Assembly: GCA_030616195.1 (NCBI GenBank)
Contig: JAUWXW010000004.1
Span: forward strand, 1 to 22,268
Direction: 5' to 3'
Length of the DNA: 22,268 bases
DNA from: Chloroflexota bacterium
GTDB lineage: Bacteria > Chloroflexota > Dehalococcoidia > RBG-13-53-26
The position numbers were made by a program, and so were the translations under genes. Numbering within the stretch: position 1 is the first letter of the stretch; each line of letters opens with the position of its first letter. Shown piece after piece: positions 21,017 through 22,268 of this stretch. The notes beneath the pieces are model-generated. The model was not told the origin of the DNA. It ran no database searches and saw only the letters and a list, made by a program, of their open reading frames with translations.

Positions 21017-22108
21017 ATGGGAAATGAAGTAGCTAATGTTTTGGTAGGCTTAGCAACCCTATCAATCCGACAGCCAAACGATGCACTTGCTCAGTGGGTA
21101 AGCGACCTCAAGTATGCTGGTAGCCACTCAGTGAAGCTGTCTAAGGGAGGCTCGGGGAACGCTGGGAGCACTCACCTGCAACTCACTCCGCCTGCGGGCA
21201 TAACGGTCGATCTGTTCGCGACTAATGCCGCAGCCGGCGGTGCTGAGAAGTACAGCTTCTGGCATAAGTGTCAGAACGGAGTGACCGGTAACTATGCTCA
21301 GTTCGAGTTCAGGTTCGAAGATCCCGACTCTGAAGCTTGGCTTGAGTACACGGTCGTGGCTCAGCAGAACAAAGCGGGTGATGGGCAGTGGGCGGAGCTA
21401 GACCTGTCTACTGATACTCCTGAGGGCGGTTATGGTGGCGTGGGTGAGCTCGGCGAGTCGTTCTTTGAGTGGGGCACACTGCTAGCCATCGGAGGTCTCG
21501 CAGCCGCCATCGAATCAGCGAAGGAAGCGGTTTCCGATTGCGGAGACTGGATAATGACCCGGGTCCGCATAGAGATGTGGGAACCGGAGCCAGCACGGTA
21601 CATGCACATCGACTCTGTCACGATAGACGGTGTGGCCTACGAGATAGAGCCAGGGGCTGCAACAGCGCCGGGGCTTTCACTCAGTAGCCCTTACGTTGAT
21701 GTCGGGTACACAGATGATGGTGTGGTGTTCAATTACACTGTTGACCTTACTGACATTAGGGTTGAGGAAGAGAGCGTTCCTGTCGGAAGGAAGATCGCGG
21801 CAGAGACCCTGGAGATCGTGTGCAACATGGCTGAGAGTTCGCTCGACAACATAGATAAGGCGATAGCCGGTAGTGTGTTGAGCGGCAACATCCTCACCAT
21901 CGGAGCCGGTGTCCTGAAGGAGATGTCCATCAAGCTAACAGGGATAACTCCAGCAGGAGGGGTTCGCTCGTATGAGTTCCCTCGGGTGACTGCAACGGGG
22001 TCGGTGGGGATGACTTTCAAGAGGAACGAGAAGACCATAGTCCCCCTGACCTTCCAGGCTTTGAAGCCCAGCAGTGGGCCGGTGGGCACCTTTGTAGACA
22101 ACGCCTAA
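21017..22108 (+). CDS. Major tail tube protein with a large inserted jelly-roll-like domain
   Basis: The 363-residue protein has GGGAGGTAAATAGCT before its ATG. The start (MGNEVANVLVGLATLSI) and the C-terminal part (about 218-363: YVDVGYTDDGVVFNYTVDLT, VPVGRKIAAETLEIVCNMAE, MTFKRNEKTIVPLTFQALKP) have the layout of siphovirus tail tube proteins. Residues about 20-215 are extra: a beta-rich segment (DLKYAGSHSVKLSKGGSG, FWHKCQNGVTGNYAQFEFRF, WIMTRVRIEMWEPEPARYMH) resembling carbohydrate-binding or LamG-type jelly rolls. The inserted domain would lie on the outside of the tail. Placement after the terminator and before a chaperone gene supports the call. Confidence 0.8.
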   Translation: MGNEVANVLVGLATLSIRQPNDALAQWVSDLKYAGSHSVKLSKGGSGNAGSTHLQLTPPAGITVDLFATNAAAGGAEKYSFWHKCQNGVTGNYAQFEFRFEDPDSEAWLEYTVVAQQNKAGDGQWAELDLSTDTPEGGYGGVGELGESFFEWGTLLAIGGLAAAIESAKEAVSDCGDWIMTRVRIEMWEPEPARYMHIDSVTIDGVAYEIEPGAATAPGLSLSSPYVDVGYTDDGVVFNYTVDLTDIRVEEESVPVGRKIAAETLEIVCNMAESSLDNIDKAIAGSVLSGNILTIGAGVLKEMSIKLTGITPAGGVRSYEFPRVTATGSVGMTFKRNEKTIVPLTFQALKPSSGPVGTFVDNA

Positions 22109-22135
22109 AACTGAAGAGAAGGAGGAGAGGACAAG

Positions 22136-22268
22136 ATGGGTGTCGAGATTGAAGTCAGACCCTTGACTGTTGAGGATGTCTTTGCTGTCGCTCGCATGAT
22201 GAGTAAAATAACCAAAGGTGCGAGAGCAGAGCTCGCTTTGGCACTTACGGACAAGAAGAAAGCCAATC
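22136..22268 (+). CDS. Probable tail assembly chaperone (partial, runs off the window)
   Basis: ATG 22136 follows GGAGGAGAGGACAAG. The 44 visible residues begin MGVEIEVRPLTVEDVFAVAR and are helical and charged, as in the N-terminal part of tail assembly chaperones encoded directly after the tail tube gene. Whether it has the usual -1 frameshift product cannot be seen, since the 3' end lies outside the window. Confidence 0.55.
   Translation, partial: MGVEIEVRPLTVEDVFAVARMMSKITKGARAELALALTDKKKAN

Overview
The window is a segment of a tailed double-stranded DNA phage (or an integrated prophage) with an HK97-type head. Every gene I can support lies on the + strand, tightly packed, often with ATGA, GTGA or TAATG overlaps and strong GGAGG-type ribosome binding sites. 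The terminase, portal, protease, capsid, connector and tail-tube order points to a long-tailed phage of siphovirus type with a bacterial host. No integrase, host gene, lysis gene or attachment site is visible, so lifestyle and host cannot be decided. Base composition is moderate. Frequent AGG arginine codons and strong Shine-Dalgarno sites would suit, for example, an uncultured Chloroflexota or Firmicutes host, but that is only a guess.

Left part (2-6894): early or DNA-metabolism genes. In order: the C-terminal end of a probable single-strand annealing protein, a small helical protein, a coiled-coil protein, a one-helix membrane miniprotein, an excisionase-like HTH protein, a PAPS-reductase/PP-loop enzyme, a tRNA-like element, a ribbon-helix-helix protein, an HNH nuclease, a small unknown, a Gp37/Gp68 (DUF5131) protein, and a 763-residue ParB-like protein carrying three separate four-cysteine clusters.

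Control region (6895-7250): the only long stretch without a convincing gene. It holds an imperfect 15-bp inverted repeat flanked by direct repeats of GTGGACTA, then a consensus sigma-70-type promoter. About 20 nt past the predicted start site comes a textbook intrinsic terminator, and a possible leader ORF overlaps it. This is probably the switch for the late operon.

Right part (7251-22268): packaging and virion genes. They comprise a small ParB-N protein, a DUF5681-type putative small terminase, two small cysteine proteins, the large terminase, a portal fused to a MuF head-morphogenesis domain, a prohead protease with extra domains, and the major capsid protein. A roughly 4.7-kb block of probable surface or decoration genes follows: a beta-rich decoration-like protein, a small SH3-like protein with a decayed duplicate beside it, a fibre-like protein, and a 697-residue protein with about thirteen 20-residue glycine repeats. 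Head-tail connector genes then resume (gp6-like, joining protein, gp10-like, tail terminator), followed by the tail tube and the start of a probable tail assembly chaperone. G5/C5 stem-loops without U-tracts sit between the capsid-proximal genes.

The most interesting items are the promoter-terminator leader, the glycine-repeat fibre, the degenerate leucine-tRNA-like element, the multi-zinc ParB protein, and extra beta-domains inserted in both the gp6-like connector and the tail tube.
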